Assembly: GCF_014192225.1 (NCBI RefSeq)
Contig: NZ_JACHXS010000016.1
Span: 62,001 to 126,000, forward strand
Source: Pseudoduganella umbonata
Lineage (GTDB): Bacteria; Pseudomonadota; Gammaproteobacteria; Burkholderiales; Burkholderiaceae_D
Reading direction: 5' to 3'
DNA length: 64,000 bases
Both the position numbers and the translations under genes were made by a program. The stretch's first letter is position 1. Every line of letters starts with the position of its first letter. The notes below the pieces were generated by a model. The model had not been told where the DNA came from. It saw only the letters and a list, made by a program, of their open reading frames with translations, and did not search any database. Positions 28,373 through 37,902 of the stretch are shown piece after piece.

Positions 28373-29530
28373 ATGAAAGGGCATATTGATCGCTTTAACT
28401 CAACTATTGCGGGATGGGCGTTTGATCCCAATTACCCTGGCCGTGCAGTTGAGATAGTTATTGAGCACAATGGACATCCGATCTACCGCTGTACTGCGGA
28501 TTTTTGTCGCATTGACTTGCTAGATGCTGTTGGAGAGGAAAATCACGGGTTCTCCTTTGATCCAACCGAAGAAGACGGATTCACGAGGAATATGCATCTC
28601 TCCGTCTTCGCAGTGACGGACAAAAAACATCTCCTACATGAGGGATTGTGGATGTATGAGGGCGCGGTCGCGTTCGGTGAGGATGAATGGTTATTTCTGA
28701 ATACGGATTCCAATCAAGTGAACCTGCGCATTTCTGCTCAAGTTGATATAGAAGCCGAGAAAATTCATCGCACCGCTTTGCTTTTTGCTATGCGAGAAGC
28801 CACACTGAAACAGTTGGGAATTCCTTATCGATCCTTAATATTGCCAGAGAAGAATGTAGTATGCTCTCAATTTCTGCCAGGGCTGGCGGTAAGTGAGATG
28901 CGGCCGGTTAACTTGATAATGGAGCAGTTGAGTAGACTTAATTGTACTGCTATATATCCTATAGATGAATTCCGCGGCAATGCTTCGATTTTATTCTCCA
29001 AGACGGATACACATGCTAACGCGTCAGGATATAGATTAATATTTGAAATTATTCGATCTGAGTTGCCAGAGCTTTTCGGAGACGTGAAGCTACCCTCTCC
29101 GGTTCTTAACACAAAATTCTGCGGAGACTTGGGTGGAAAAATTCGTCCAGTCCGAATCGAAACTGTGGAGGAGTACGCTCATCCAGCTTCAGCGGAACAT
29201 TACTACAAGCATGATAATGTCTTGGAAACGATTGCCTCGGGAGGACGACTGAGGGGGCAGACAATATATGTAGTCAATGAGCACGCAAAAAATCGTCTCC
29301 TAGTCTTTGGGACATCATCTGCTTACCACGCTTTGCCATTGCTATCGTGTGGATTCGCGCAGACTTTGATGATATGGGAAAATACATTTGACTATCGAGT
29401 CATTGAACTGTTCAAGCCAGATTGTATCCTATGGCTTCCTGCAGAACGGTTTCTTCCTACAGATCTAAACGACGTGAGTGGTCTCCCAGCTACGTTCCAA
29501 CAAGTATCTAAATTGATGACTGAGCTATAA
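28373..29530 (+). CDS. AlgX/AlgJ-like SGNH protein with N-terminal GWA module
   Basis: 385 residues from ATG 28373, chosen for the TTAGGAG just upstream. Residues 1-65 are a small beta-rich module (GWAFD at 14-18, CRIDLL at 45-50, NHGFSF at 57-62) that recurs in the neighbouring glycosyltransferases. The rest resembles AlgX/AlgJ-type O-acetyltransferases: GEDEWLFL near 102-109, the D-x-H motif D212-T-H214 followed by A-x-G, and a serine motif FGTSSA at 312-317. No N-terminal signal peptide is visible, unusual for periplasmic AlgX/AlgJ. It probably acylates or binds a surface glycan, with the FkbH-type gene upstream as a possible partner. Confidence 0.7.
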   Translation: MKGHIDRFNSTIAGWAFDPNYPGRAVEIVIEHNGHPIYRCTADFCRIDLLDAVGEENHGFSFDPTEEDGFTRNMHLSVFAVTDKKHLLHEGLWMYEGAVAFGEDEWLFLNTDSNQVNLRISAQVDIEAEKIHRTALLFAMREATLKQLGIPYRSLILPEKNVVCSQFLPGLAVSEMRPVNLIMEQLSRLNCTAIYPIDEFRGNASILFSKTDTHANASGYRLIFEIIRSELPELFGDVKLPSPVLNTKFCGDLGGKIRPVRIETVEEYAHPASAEHYYKHDNVLETIASGGRLRGQTIYVVNEHAKNRLLVFGTSSAYHALPLLSCGFAQTLMIWENTFDYRVIELFKPDCILWLPAERFLPTDLNDVSGLPATFQQVSKLMTEL

Positions 29531-29571
29531 CTTTATAGCCCAGCCATCTTCGAAATTTTTTCGGCAAAGAA

Positions 29572-32500
29572 TTATGTTGCCAACGACAATAAGGTTTCGA
29601 TAACGCCACGCGCGGTCGCATTCTCCGGCAATATAGTTCCGTAGTTCGCGTCTCTAATACGTGATGCTTGTGCACCGATAGGCAAAACAATCGGCCATAA
29701 GCCAGAGAGGAGTGCTTCCGTTAAAGTATAACTATAGGTCTCAGGCCAAGGGCTTAAGAACAACGCGACATGGCAGTCGAGTTCTTCCAAAACGTCTGGC
29801 AGATCTTCTTGTTCAAATTTTCCTGTGATCGACACATTTTTGTACTTTAGAAGTTTGTCGTCATTGCATGTGTAGCCAGCCACAAAAAAGTGTAGCGGCA
29901 GACTTTTCTGGCTTGCTTCGGCTATGCATGCATGCAGCATATCATAACCCTTGTGCGGGCCTATAGCTCCAATTACGGCAACCCTCATGACCTCGCCTTT
30001 CGAAATGGAAGGCATTGTGATATTTGGTATCTCACCAATATAGGAGTGTGGGTTAACAGTTATTTTGATGTCAGGAAAATATTTACTTAGACGCTGAGCC
30101 ACATCTTGATCGGGAACGTAGACATTTTCTGCTAGTTTGAGCTGAGAACTGTAAAAATCACGCCAACGGGAAGTTGTGCCACCTAACTCTCTCCAGCGAG
30201 TGTTCAGATACGCATATGTCCCCTCATTCTCTATGCAACTGTTGCATGTCTGGCTATCTTTGGGTTCGCCACAATAGGTGTGATTACTCGTCATAAAGTT
30301 GACGCGAGGGCAGACTACAGTATAGTCATGAATTGTCACATCTAACGGAATCTGCAGTATCTCATGTATTGACCATACATTTGTCCCGTGGCCAATATCG
30401 CTGTTAATATGGACACGTTGCGGTGAGAGTTGTTTTAATGCTGGTACCAGTTCCCCAACCCATTCAGTCAATCGATATATGGCGGTATAGTCCTCATAAA
30501 GTAATCGGACTTTATCGGCACCTACGCTTTCGAGCTTAAGAATCGCAATGTTATCGTTTGCTAACTCATTAGCGCGATTATTACAGAAAACCTCAATCCC
30601 GCCACCAAAGGAGTGCGATATATACAGATGGGCTTCAGCAAATTTATTCAGGGCTCGGCGAATTCTCTCAACTGTGATGCGATTCCTAAACATTCTTGCT
30701 GGGTCGGCTTGGATAAAGTCCATAACGACAGGCGTATACTCGGGGTAAGTGTTGCCTAGGATAACTAAATTCTTCTCGACTAGCGAATTTTTTTTGTCTT
30801 TTCCAAAGGACACTCCTCCAATATGCTCCACAAAGGTGTCACAGGCGTGCATATGTTTCCATCCAAGGTCTCGCGCACGAATGCACCAGTCATTCTCCTC
30901 AGCGTAACCCATGCCAAACTTCTGCGCGTCGAGCAACCCAACTTCTGCAATTGCGGCCGCCTTCATATACATACAAAAGCCAACACCACTCGGAATTTCA
31001 ACAGCCTGAGCGTGATTAAGCTTTGAACACAACTGATCTATTTCACTTAAAGAAATCTCCTGTGGCATGGAGTTCTCAAGCTCTAGATCAGGGTAGCTAC
31101 AAATCGTAGCATTATTTGAGAATGGAGTTACGCTCGCTATAGTTGAGTTCTTATATGCAATATTGCGAATACGATCCAGCCAGTTTCCGTTCACAACAGC
31201 ATCAGCATTCAACAGAACCACATCATAACCTGCTGTAATCCGAAGAGCGCGGTTGACCGATAAGACAAACCCCATATTTCTTTCGTTAACCAGCAACGTT
31301 ACGTCATTCCGTTCCGAAATCTTTTCAAGTAGCGGTGTAATTGCCGGATTAGGTCCTTGGTCATTAATGAGGACCACGTCAAATTTAGTTTCGTTTGCTG
31401 CCTTTGACTGGAATAGGGCAACTAAGCAACGAATGGTTTCGTCAACGCCATCATATACTGGCACGATAACTTTAACTTTTTCACTGATTGCATCATTTGG
31501 TTTCATCAAAAATACACTTTGCCCTACCTCTTGGCGAAGTATGTCTATGAGCCGTGGCCCAAGGTATTTGGAAAGTGCCAATTTTTCGCTCTCGAATAAT
31601 TTTGTCTCTCCGTCTGCAGACATAATCTTCCGTATCGTTTCAATCAGCCCATCCATACGGAAGAAAGTTTTTGGAGTGCGCAGTATTGGCGCCTTTCCAT
31701 GACGGAGAGCTATGGTTATATCGAAACTTGACTTTCCTTTGGTTAAGCTAGAAAGCTCAACACGAAAGCCCGATGGTCGTCCGACATCCTGTCGCGATGC
31801 ACTCGCTATTACATAAGGTAGTTCACTTCCGTCCACAATTACGACTAGTTCAAGCGGGTTTTCGCTGGCGGCATCATAAGCCCAGCCTACTAATTCGTTT
31901 CCATTGAGGACATCGATATGGCCCCTAATATCGCAAACAGCAAAAATCGAGCATATTGATTTTCCATTGCACAACAACTCAACCGTATGTGGAGCACCAT
32001 CTAGATATTTATTCGGAAGATAAAACGAAAAAGCCCCTTTTTTTGTGTGAGATTTTTCACTTTCCGCAATCGGAAATACGTCTTCTCCATCAATGAGAAG
32101 TTCTACACTCACACGTTCTTGTACAATTGTTCTCTCTGCACAAAAACCATCAAGGCGGCCTGCGCCCATATAGGTGAGCTCAGCGTCAAAATTCCCTTTG
32201 CCGAGCTTGAAGGCCCTCGAAACGGTCGTACGCCTAGATGCGGTAGCTCTAATTTCTAGAATATGTTCGTCGCCATTAAGAAATTTCTCAGGAACTAACC
32301 AAGAAAAGCCCCGTGTAATGACTTCCGAACTTGCCCCTTTTCGTGGGTTAACATCAAATTTTTCGATCAATATCTTATCGACGTAAATTGCCAATTGAAC
32401 GGTGGAAGGATTAATCCCATTATTCTGGTCCCACGATAACAATCCGTGCAATTTTGCAGAATTCAATCCTGAAATTTTTATATCAACACAAGGAGGGGAA

Positions 32501-33027
32501 GCTGAGTTTAAATTCTCGGAACAGAGAACGGGGCCTCCTCCATTTTTAAACTGTTCAGTTGTTGGGTGTCGTTGGGAGTACGGCCTTATCCATTCGAGCA
32601 GGCGCTCTCGGATATCATCTTGGGAATTCAAACTGTGCAGCGGCCGATTGGTTTTGAGACACTTTACCGTTACTTCAGTGAAGTGCGCGTCCTCACCTGT
32701 TAGCTGTAGCGGTATATTCGTTGCGAGGTCTTGCCACCTAAACAAAAAGCCGCTGTGAGAAGGACGCCCGGCCACCGCTGAAATATCCTGCCTTAACATA
32801 TTCGGACGGGTATGCCCGATTACTAAGTCACCATAGCTTATCTGGAGCAAAGGCGGGTCCTCTGCCTCACTTATATACCACCCGGTTACGCCGTTTTGAT
32901 CGATGGTATCAACACATCCATATGCAACGTCGTCAAACGATCCTGAAAAATCTGGCTTGATCGGCATTGATTTGTTTTGGTTCTTCTTTGCAGTGGCAGC
33001 GTCTGCCTTGCCTTGTGGCGTACTCAT
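29572..33027 (-). CDS. Large two-domain glycosyltransferase with repeated beta modules
   Basis: 1151 residues. Residues 1-450 hold three or four beta-sandwich-like modules (GWYIS at 49-53; a stretch at 182-270; one near 285-345; GWAYD at 381-385 then RQDVGRPSGF). Residues 518-760 are a GT2 domain (VIVPVYDGVDETIRC; N607-A-D609 metal site; GMGYAEENDWCIRARDLGW). Residues 798-1151 look like a GT-B (GT4-like) domain with GPHKGYDML and a SPWPETYSYTLTEAL nucleotide-binding motif. It probably adds two sugars in succession on the cytoplasmic side. It is AT-rich throughout, converges on the AlgX-like gene, and has no signal peptide. Confidence 0.88.
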   Translation of the reverse strand: MSTPQGKADAATAKKNQNKSMPIKPDFSGSFDDVAYGCVDTIDQNGVTGWYISEAEDPPLLQISYGDLVIGHTRPNMLRQDISAVAGRPSHSGFLFRWQDLATNIPLQLTGEDAHFTEVTVKCLKTNRPLHSLNSQDDIRERLLEWIRPYSQRHPTTEQFKNGGGPVLCSENLNSASPPCVDIKISGLNSAKLHGLLSWDQNNGINPSTVQLAIYVDKILIEKFDVNPRKGASSEVITRGFSWLVPEKFLNGDEHILEIRATASRRTTVSRAFKLGKGNFDAELTYMGAGRLDGFCAERTIVQERVSVELLIDGEDVFPIAESEKSHTKKGAFSFYLPNKYLDGAPHTVELLCNGKSICSIFAVCDIRGHIDVLNGNELVGWAYDAASENPLELVVIVDGSELPYVIASASRQDVGRPSGFRVELSSLTKGKSSFDITIALRHGKAPILRTPKTFFRMDGLIETIRKIMSADGETKLFESEKLALSKYLGPRLIDILRQEVGQSVFLMKPNDAISEKVKVIVPVYDGVDETIRCLVALFQSKAANETKFDVVLINDQGPNPAITPLLEKISERNDVTLLVNERNMGFVLSVNRALRITAGYDVVLLNADAVVNGNWLDRIRNIAYKNSTIASVTPFSNNATICSYPDLELENSMPQEISLSEIDQLCSKLNHAQAVEIPSGVGFCMYMKAAAIAEVGLLDAQKFGMGYAEENDWCIRARDLGWKHMHACDTFVEHIGGVSFGKDKKNSLVEKNLVILGNTYPEYTPVVMDFIQADPARMFRNRITVERIRRALNKFAEAHLYISHSFGGGIEVFCNNRANELANDNIAILKLESVGADKVRLLYEDYTAIYRLTEWVGELVPALKQLSPQRVHINSDIGHGTNVWSIHEILQIPLDVTIHDYTVVCPRVNFMTSNHTYCGEPKDSQTCNSCIENEGTYAYLNTRWRELGGTTSRWRDFYSSQLKLAENVYVPDQDVAQRLSKYFPDIKITVNPHSYIGEIPNITMPSISKGEVMRVAVIGAIGPHKGYDMLHACIAEASQKSLPLHFFVAGYTCNDDKLLKYKNVSITGKFEQEDLPDVLEELDCHVALFLSPWPETYSYTLTEALLSGLWPIVLPIGAQASRIRDANYGTILPENATARGVIETLLSLAT

Positions 33028-33473
33028 AGGTATCTAAGTTTCTTAATAATTTGATAATTGCTATTCATTGTGACTTGACTAACGAGCCGAACTGATTTTA
33101 ATGGCTTCTTTAATCGTCTTTCAACTAAGCATATGGTATTGCGGATCTATCATCGATAATGTTCCAGCTTGCCTGGTGTCGCTATTCGAACGGCGACGCT
33201 AAAGATATTAATTTCCGCATAGTAAAATTTCGGAAGACGAGTATTTTTACTATAACCTCCGTGTGGAGTGCACAATTAACAGACCAAATATTTACTGTGC
33301 TTGTGGAGGCTTCCTTAGATCCCAGTCGGGCTCGTTAGATTGTTAAGAATTGAGGCGAAGATACGGTTGAAAACTCATATTCCGAAAACCACCGATTCAT
33401 AATATGTAAGCTTGAATGAGCCGTATAGAGGGGTAAGTACATCGAAAGGGGGACCTTACGTCGTTGAGCTCGT
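33028..33473. other. AT-rich gap between glycosyltransferase genes
   Basis: 446 bases, no gene called. A 9-base-pair hairpin, ATAGTAAAA with TTTTACTAT, lies at 33219-33253. The low GC ends near 33.4 kb, where the next gene begins to look intermediate in base composition. Confidence 0.45.
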
Positions 33474-35849
33474 TCATGGCAATGTCCCTTTGCGTGGCTC
33501 TCGAGTACGGGGAGGGATAGCCAGCCCGCCATAAGCATGAGCTTGAGGATCCAAATTTGCGCTAGGATGATAAGACGGATCTTTCTGGAGAACTTCCCCC
33601 CATTTGCGACGCAGTTCGTTAACTTCTCGGCGCGCCCTAGACTTCTTCTGCGGTGTGTCTTCGTGCCCGCGACTCGCAGATTCAGCGTGCAGAAGCTTGG
33701 CGAAGGGTGTCCATATGATTGACTTCCCCGATTTTCGAACTTTCAGGCAGAGATCGACATCGTTAAATGCGACTGGGAAAGCATGAGCGTCCATGCCGCC
33801 CAGGTCCAGATAATCGTGGCGGCGAAGGAAGAGGCATGCCGCTGTGCAGGCGCTGACTTGCTGTGGAAGTTGATTTCGGCCATGGTCTCCCCAATCGTCA
33901 TCGGATAAGAGATTTCCGAAATGCCCAGCTACATTGCCGACGCCAAGCAATACACCGCCGTGCTGTACCATGCCGTTTGGCCATAAGAGTTTGGCCCCTA
34001 CCGCGCCCACACCAGGCCGTAGCAACTGAGCCACAATTTCTTCTAGCCAGCCTTCATGCAGCGCTTCAATGTCGTTATTGACGAGGCCAACGATGTCGCC
34101 AGTCGCCTGAGCAATCGCCCGGTTGTTCAGGTCTGCATAATTAAATGGGCCTGGCATTGGTAGCACACGGACGCCCAATTCGATAATCTCTGCAAAATAA
34201 GACTTGGTTGCAGCTTCGGTGGAACCATTGTCGATGACGATAATCTCTAGCTTGGCCCATGAAGTGAAACGGCGGATGGTATCTATACAGCGTTTAAGCA
34301 GATCCGCGCGGTCGCGGGTGGGTATGACAAGACTTACTGTCAGCGCGCGTGCTGAATCAGGCAGCGCCGCTCTGAGCCGGCGCGCGGCGTGCGTTAAGCC
34401 GCTTGGAACTCCCGGCAGGGACTCAAGCGTGACGGATGGCTCATGGGCGCACACGGTTTGCCATGCAGCTGCATTGCGGCATTCACGCTCTTCAGGTTCC
34501 AGCGGCGACAGCATGCGGTATAGGACACGCGGCACGTGTACGATGCTGTGCATACCGTTCGACCAGGCGGCAGAGAGAGCGGACCAGGCAAAGGCGGCTT
34601 GGTCCCTCGCCGATGACAGGGCACTGGCGACGTCCATACGTACCAACAGCCAGTCGATCGGATAGTCGCTGGCCAGCGCATAGTCCGGGTTCCAAGCTGG
34701 CTTGAACCAAGGGCGACCATTCTGCTCAGTGTCCGTGTAGACGAGCGTGGCTTCAGGACGGCTGAACCCTTCTAGCGCATAGGCCAGCGCATGCGGGGTC
34801 AGTGTATCTCCGGCACGCACACAGCAGATCACGTCGCAGCCTGCAGTCAGCGCGTCGGCAAGCATGACGGAGAAGGGCGCACCTGCGAATATCTGCACGG
34901 CCATTCCTTCCTGCTTGCGGATGCTCTCGTGAGTTCGATCAAGTGCGGCAGGATCGTTGCGTGCAGCGCTGTCTGTGATCAGAATGGCCGTAGTAAGCAC
35001 TGAGATGACAGCTGGGGGGGGCGCGTCGAAGCGAGTCGACCATTCCGGCCATGCACTCAGCGGCAGGCTGCGCGGCAGATGCCGTTCGTAAATGTCTGCT
35101 ACGGCCAGTGTCAGCGGATCCGCGTCCTCGGGCAGCAACGCCGCCATGCCGTTTACAGAGCAGCTGATAGTCAGCGGGCTACCGTTCAACGTGCGGCCGT
35201 GGTCATCCACCACACGAACGTTATGGACTTTGCCGTCGGCTAGAGAGTTGGGCAAAGCCAAGTCGAAGCCGTGAGCGCCATCCACGTAGCCCCGTATGAA
35301 AGGATGCGTCACGTTGGCGAGCGTTTCTGCAACCATGCGCTCTCCAACAAATGCTCGAATTGTCAGCACGCGTTTTGGATCTTCAGGATCAACAGCCCAG
35401 CCATGCAAGCGCAGGCCGCCATCGCCGATCACGGTATTCAGGGCGGCCGCCGGTGGTGTCTTGCTTTCGCCGAGTGAAAAAGAACCGGGAAGAGCGACAT
35501 CCGTATTGGCGATTCGGACTGAAAGCGTACCTTGCAAATTCGCAGGTTGGGAACCAATGTCGGCGACAAAGCCGTGGCAGGCATCAGAGTCACTAGCCAG
35601 GATACAAAAGGATTCCAGCAGGTCAGTGCGCGCGACGTCCGCCGCAATGGTGCCGAACGGTGAATCATTCAGGCAGACTTCGACGATTACACGTGCGTCG
35701 GGTCGTTCGCAGTCCAGCGCCCAGCCGTACAGCAGTTGGCCATGCAAACCTTCCACTGCGCCTTGCCAGCGGGAGCCGTTCGATAAATTCTCTGAGCGAG
35801 ATAGTGGCGCAATGCCAGGCGTGCGAGTAGCAGCAGAATCAGGTTTCAT
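33474..35849 (-). CDS. GT2-family glycosyltransferase with two GWA modules
   Basis: 791 residues from ATG 35849; an open frame continues to 35915 but would overlap the upstream gene. Residues 30-100 and 140-200 are two copies of the beta module (GWALD at 42-46 with RTDLL and HGF; GWAVD at 150-154 with HGF). Residues about 290-440 look like a degenerate GT2 half (DYPIDWLLVRMD). Residues about 505-760 are an intact GT2 domain (LVIPTRDRADLLKRC, VNNDIEAL metal site, NDVDLCLKV). The C-terminal tail is basic. It is likely to be a glycan-elongating enzyme acting with the gene upstream, 17 bases away. Confidence 0.87.
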   Translation of the reverse strand: MKPDSAATRTPGIAPLSRSENLSNGSRWQGAVEGLHGQLLYGWALDCERPDARVIVEVCLNDSPFGTIAADVARTDLLESFCILASDSDACHGFVADIGSQPANLQGTLSVRIANTDVALPGSFSLGESKTPPAAALNTVIGDGGLRLHGWAVDPEDPKRVLTIRAFVGERMVAETLANVTHPFIRGYVDGAHGFDLALPNSLADGKVHNVRVVDDHGRTLNGSPLTISCSVNGMAALLPEDADPLTLAVADIYERHLPRSLPLSAWPEWSTRFDAPPPAVISVLTTAILITDSAARNDPAALDRTHESIRKQEGMAVQIFAGAPFSVMLADALTAGCDVICCVRAGDTLTPHALAYALEGFSRPEATLVYTDTEQNGRPWFKPAWNPDYALASDYPIDWLLVRMDVASALSSARDQAAFAWSALSAAWSNGMHSIVHVPRVLYRMLSPLEPEERECRNAAAWQTVCAHEPSVTLESLPGVPSGLTHAARRLRAALPDSARALTVSLVIPTRDRADLLKRCIDTIRRFTSWAKLEIIVIDNGSTEAATKSYFAEIIELGVRVLPMPGPFNYADLNNRAIAQATGDIVGLVNNDIEALHEGWLEEIVAQLLRPGVGAVGAKLLWPNGMVQHGGVLLGVGNVAGHFGNLLSDDDWGDHGRNQLPQQVSACTAACLFLRRHDYLDLGGMDAHAFPVAFNDVDLCLKVRKSGKSIIWTPFAKLLHAESASRGHEDTPQKKSRARREVNELRRKWGEVLQKDPSYHPSANLDPQAHAYGGLAIPPRTREPRKGTLP

Positions 35850-35866
35850 TTCCAAAGCGTAAATTA

Positions 35867-37849
35867 TCAGGCAACTTTCACGCCTGAATGGGTGTTGCTC
35901 CACGATTTCAACCATGCTGTCGCATCGAATCGCTCATCGAGCGATACAGGACGCAATTTCGATGGCAGGCCGGTGGGATCATCTGTTAAAACAGCATTGC
36001 AACCCGCAATCTGTAGAAAGCGGGAATCGTCTAAAAGCAGGTGAGCATCATCGCCAATGCGCGGTAAGAGATCCACCACCCCAGTGTGCCAGAGAGCCTC
36101 ACTACTATCACCAAAGACCAGCAGCCGAACCTGCAAATCTGGCTTGCTGGCGACCAGGCGTGCTAGAGCGAGCACTTGATGCGCTGCTGGTCTCCTGACG
36201 TCGTGATTCCAAATTGCAATACGTTGACTGGACGATCGAAGTCGCTGCAGCATTGTCGGCATCGCCTTTTTTGCGACAACTAAAGGTAAGGTGGCTGGCT
36301 GCTGAGCAGTATCGGCCTTACGCAGCCAATTAGCCGCACACGACCGCTCGACGGCCAAACGCAATGCGGCACGCGCTGTGGATAACGGATCGTTTTGGCG
36401 AAACGCAGAAAATTCTGGATAGAAAGACGGAAAGCGAGCGAGCAGCACACGGCGGTTTTGCACTACACGCAGCGTTTTTTCGGCTCGGAACGATACGGTA
36501 CCAGCGTGGGTCACAAATACCCCGGTCGCTTGCAAGTGGCGCCAGCCTGCAGCGCGGGCGCGCATGCACCAGTCCACTTCCTCACCGTAACCGCGTATGA
36601 GCGACGTGCCATCGAGCATGCCGATAGCATCGAGCACTGGACGGCGGATCAACATTGTAAATCCACAGCACGAAGGGAGCTCGATATCGCTGCCGCCATT
36701 CATGGCGCGAACCCGAGCAGCCGCATCGTCCAGTGTCGCAAGTTCACGCAAGTCTGGCGCAGAGGCAGCTTGGCTCATCAAAGGGAAGCTGCTGATTTCA
36801 CCGTTGTTCGTCCAGGGTGTTACCGAAGCGATGTCTGGTTCGGCATACAACGCACGTTTGAGGCGATCTATCCAGTCAGCGTGTACCTGCGTGTCGGCGT
36901 TTAGCAGCAACACGTCGTGGTCCGGAAACTCGCGCATGCCGCGGTTCGTCGTTTCAATAAAGCCCAGGTTGCGCGGATTGCGCAACAGGGTAATCAGGCC
37001 GGCAGTGGCCTGTTTGTCGAGCCAGGCCGACAGGGCCGGCTCCGGGCTGGCATCGTCGATCACGACCACCCGCGCAGGCGTTTGGTTCTGTTTCAGACTG
37101 GCGAGTACGCTGTTCAGGCAAGCCTGTACCAGCGCGAGTTCACGGTAGACCGGAATAACGATCGAAACCGGGCGCGACGAAAAGCCATCGTCGTCGCTTT
37201 GCCGTGCCTGGATGACGGGCGGCGCGTAAAACGCCAGCGGCGAGCCCGGAAGCAATTGTTGCTTCCCGTCGGGTTGTACAAGCGTTACAGACCAGACCGC
37301 GCCGGGCTTTGGACAGGCGAGCCGGAATCGGCTGCCGTCGGCTGGTATCTCGACCTGGTATTGCCGGGTTTCGTCCGACAACAGTAATTTTGCACGCGGC
37401 GCGGAGGCGCCCGCCTGCACATTCAAAAACACCATGCCTGCGATCGCGTCGCCGTCCTTCCAGCAGGCACCGGTATGGGCAACGCCAGCCGCGCGCAATA
37501 GCGGCAGCAGGCTGGCGTGTCGCCCTGCCTGACAGCGCGCGGGCAGGAAAGCCGGGCCCAGGCTGGCCACGTCGGCGCGGCCGCCATCCTGCAGCCAGCT
37601 TTGCAGCATCGCATCCTGCAGAACGGGGTTCTCGGCATCGGAAAGCCATGCCGCGTGCCATGCGCGCGCGGCCATGAATGGATAGCCAGTCTGCAGCACC
37701 TTGGCGCGCAGCATGGCGGGAATACTTTTCAGGGGCAAGCGCCGGCAAACGTACTCGGCGGCCAGCAACGCATCGGCGTAATAGCCTGCCTGGAATGCTT
37801 CCAGTGCTCGGGTCAGTAGCGCGTCGTCCCGCAAGCGGGGCGTGCACAT
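35867..37849 (-). CDS. GT2-family glycosyltransferase with helical N-terminal region
   Basis: 660 residues from ATG 37849. The frame is open further upstream but there it crosses the terminator of the DUF4214 gene, so an upstream start is unlikely. Residues 1-120 are helical and Ala/Leu-rich, TPR-like. Residues 130-210 are beta-rich. Residues 228-470 are a GT2 domain (VSIVIPVYRELALV, NAD at 317-319, GYGEEVDWCMRARAAGW). A further 180-residue C-terminal domain ends SNTHSGVKVA. It is followed closely by another GT2 gene on the same strand, so both are probably cotranscribed. Confidence 0.86.
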   Translation of the reverse strand: MCTPRLRDDALLTRALEAFQAGYYADALLAAEYVCRRLPLKSIPAMLRAKVLQTGYPFMAARAWHAAWLSDAENPVLQDAMLQSWLQDGGRADVASLGPAFLPARCQAGRHASLLPLLRAAGVAHTGACWKDGDAIAGMVFLNVQAGASAPRAKLLLSDETRQYQVEIPADGSRFRLACPKPGAVWSVTLVQPDGKQQLLPGSPLAFYAPPVIQARQSDDDGFSSRPVSIVIPVYRELALVQACLNSVLASLKQNQTPARVVVIDDASPEPALSAWLDKQATAGLITLLRNPRNLGFIETTNRGMREFPDHDVLLLNADTQVHADWIDRLKRALYAEPDIASVTPWTNNGEISSFPLMSQAASAPDLRELATLDDAAARVRAMNGGSDIELPSCCGFTMLIRRPVLDAIGMLDGTSLIRGYGEEVDWCMRARAAGWRHLQATGVFVTHAGTVSFRAEKTLRVVQNRRVLLARFPSFYPEFSAFRQNDPLSTARAALRLAVERSCAANWLRKADTAQQPATLPLVVAKKAMPTMLQRLRSSSQRIAIWNHDVRRPAAHQVLALARLVASKPDLQVRLLVFGDSSEALWHTGVVDLLPRIGDDAHLLLDDSRFLQIAGCNAVLTDDPTGLPSKLRPVSLDERFDATAWLKSWSNTHSGVKVA

Positions 37850-37855
37850 AGAGAG

Positions 37856-37880
37856 AAAAAAGGGGGCAGGGCCCCCTTTC
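37856..37880 (-). terminator. Rho-independent terminator of the DUF4214 gene
   Basis: GGGGGC, loop CCT, GCCCCC, then TTTTTT when read on the minus strand, 22 bases past the stop codon. It is a textbook intrinsic terminator. Confidence 0.92.
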
Positions 37881-37902
37881 AGATGTTGCATGGTTCGAAC
37901 AG

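Noticed and set aside
33335..33538. 67-codon minus-strand frame beside the GT2 gene
   Set aside because: It overlaps the 3' end of the glycosyltransferase in another frame and has no supporting features.
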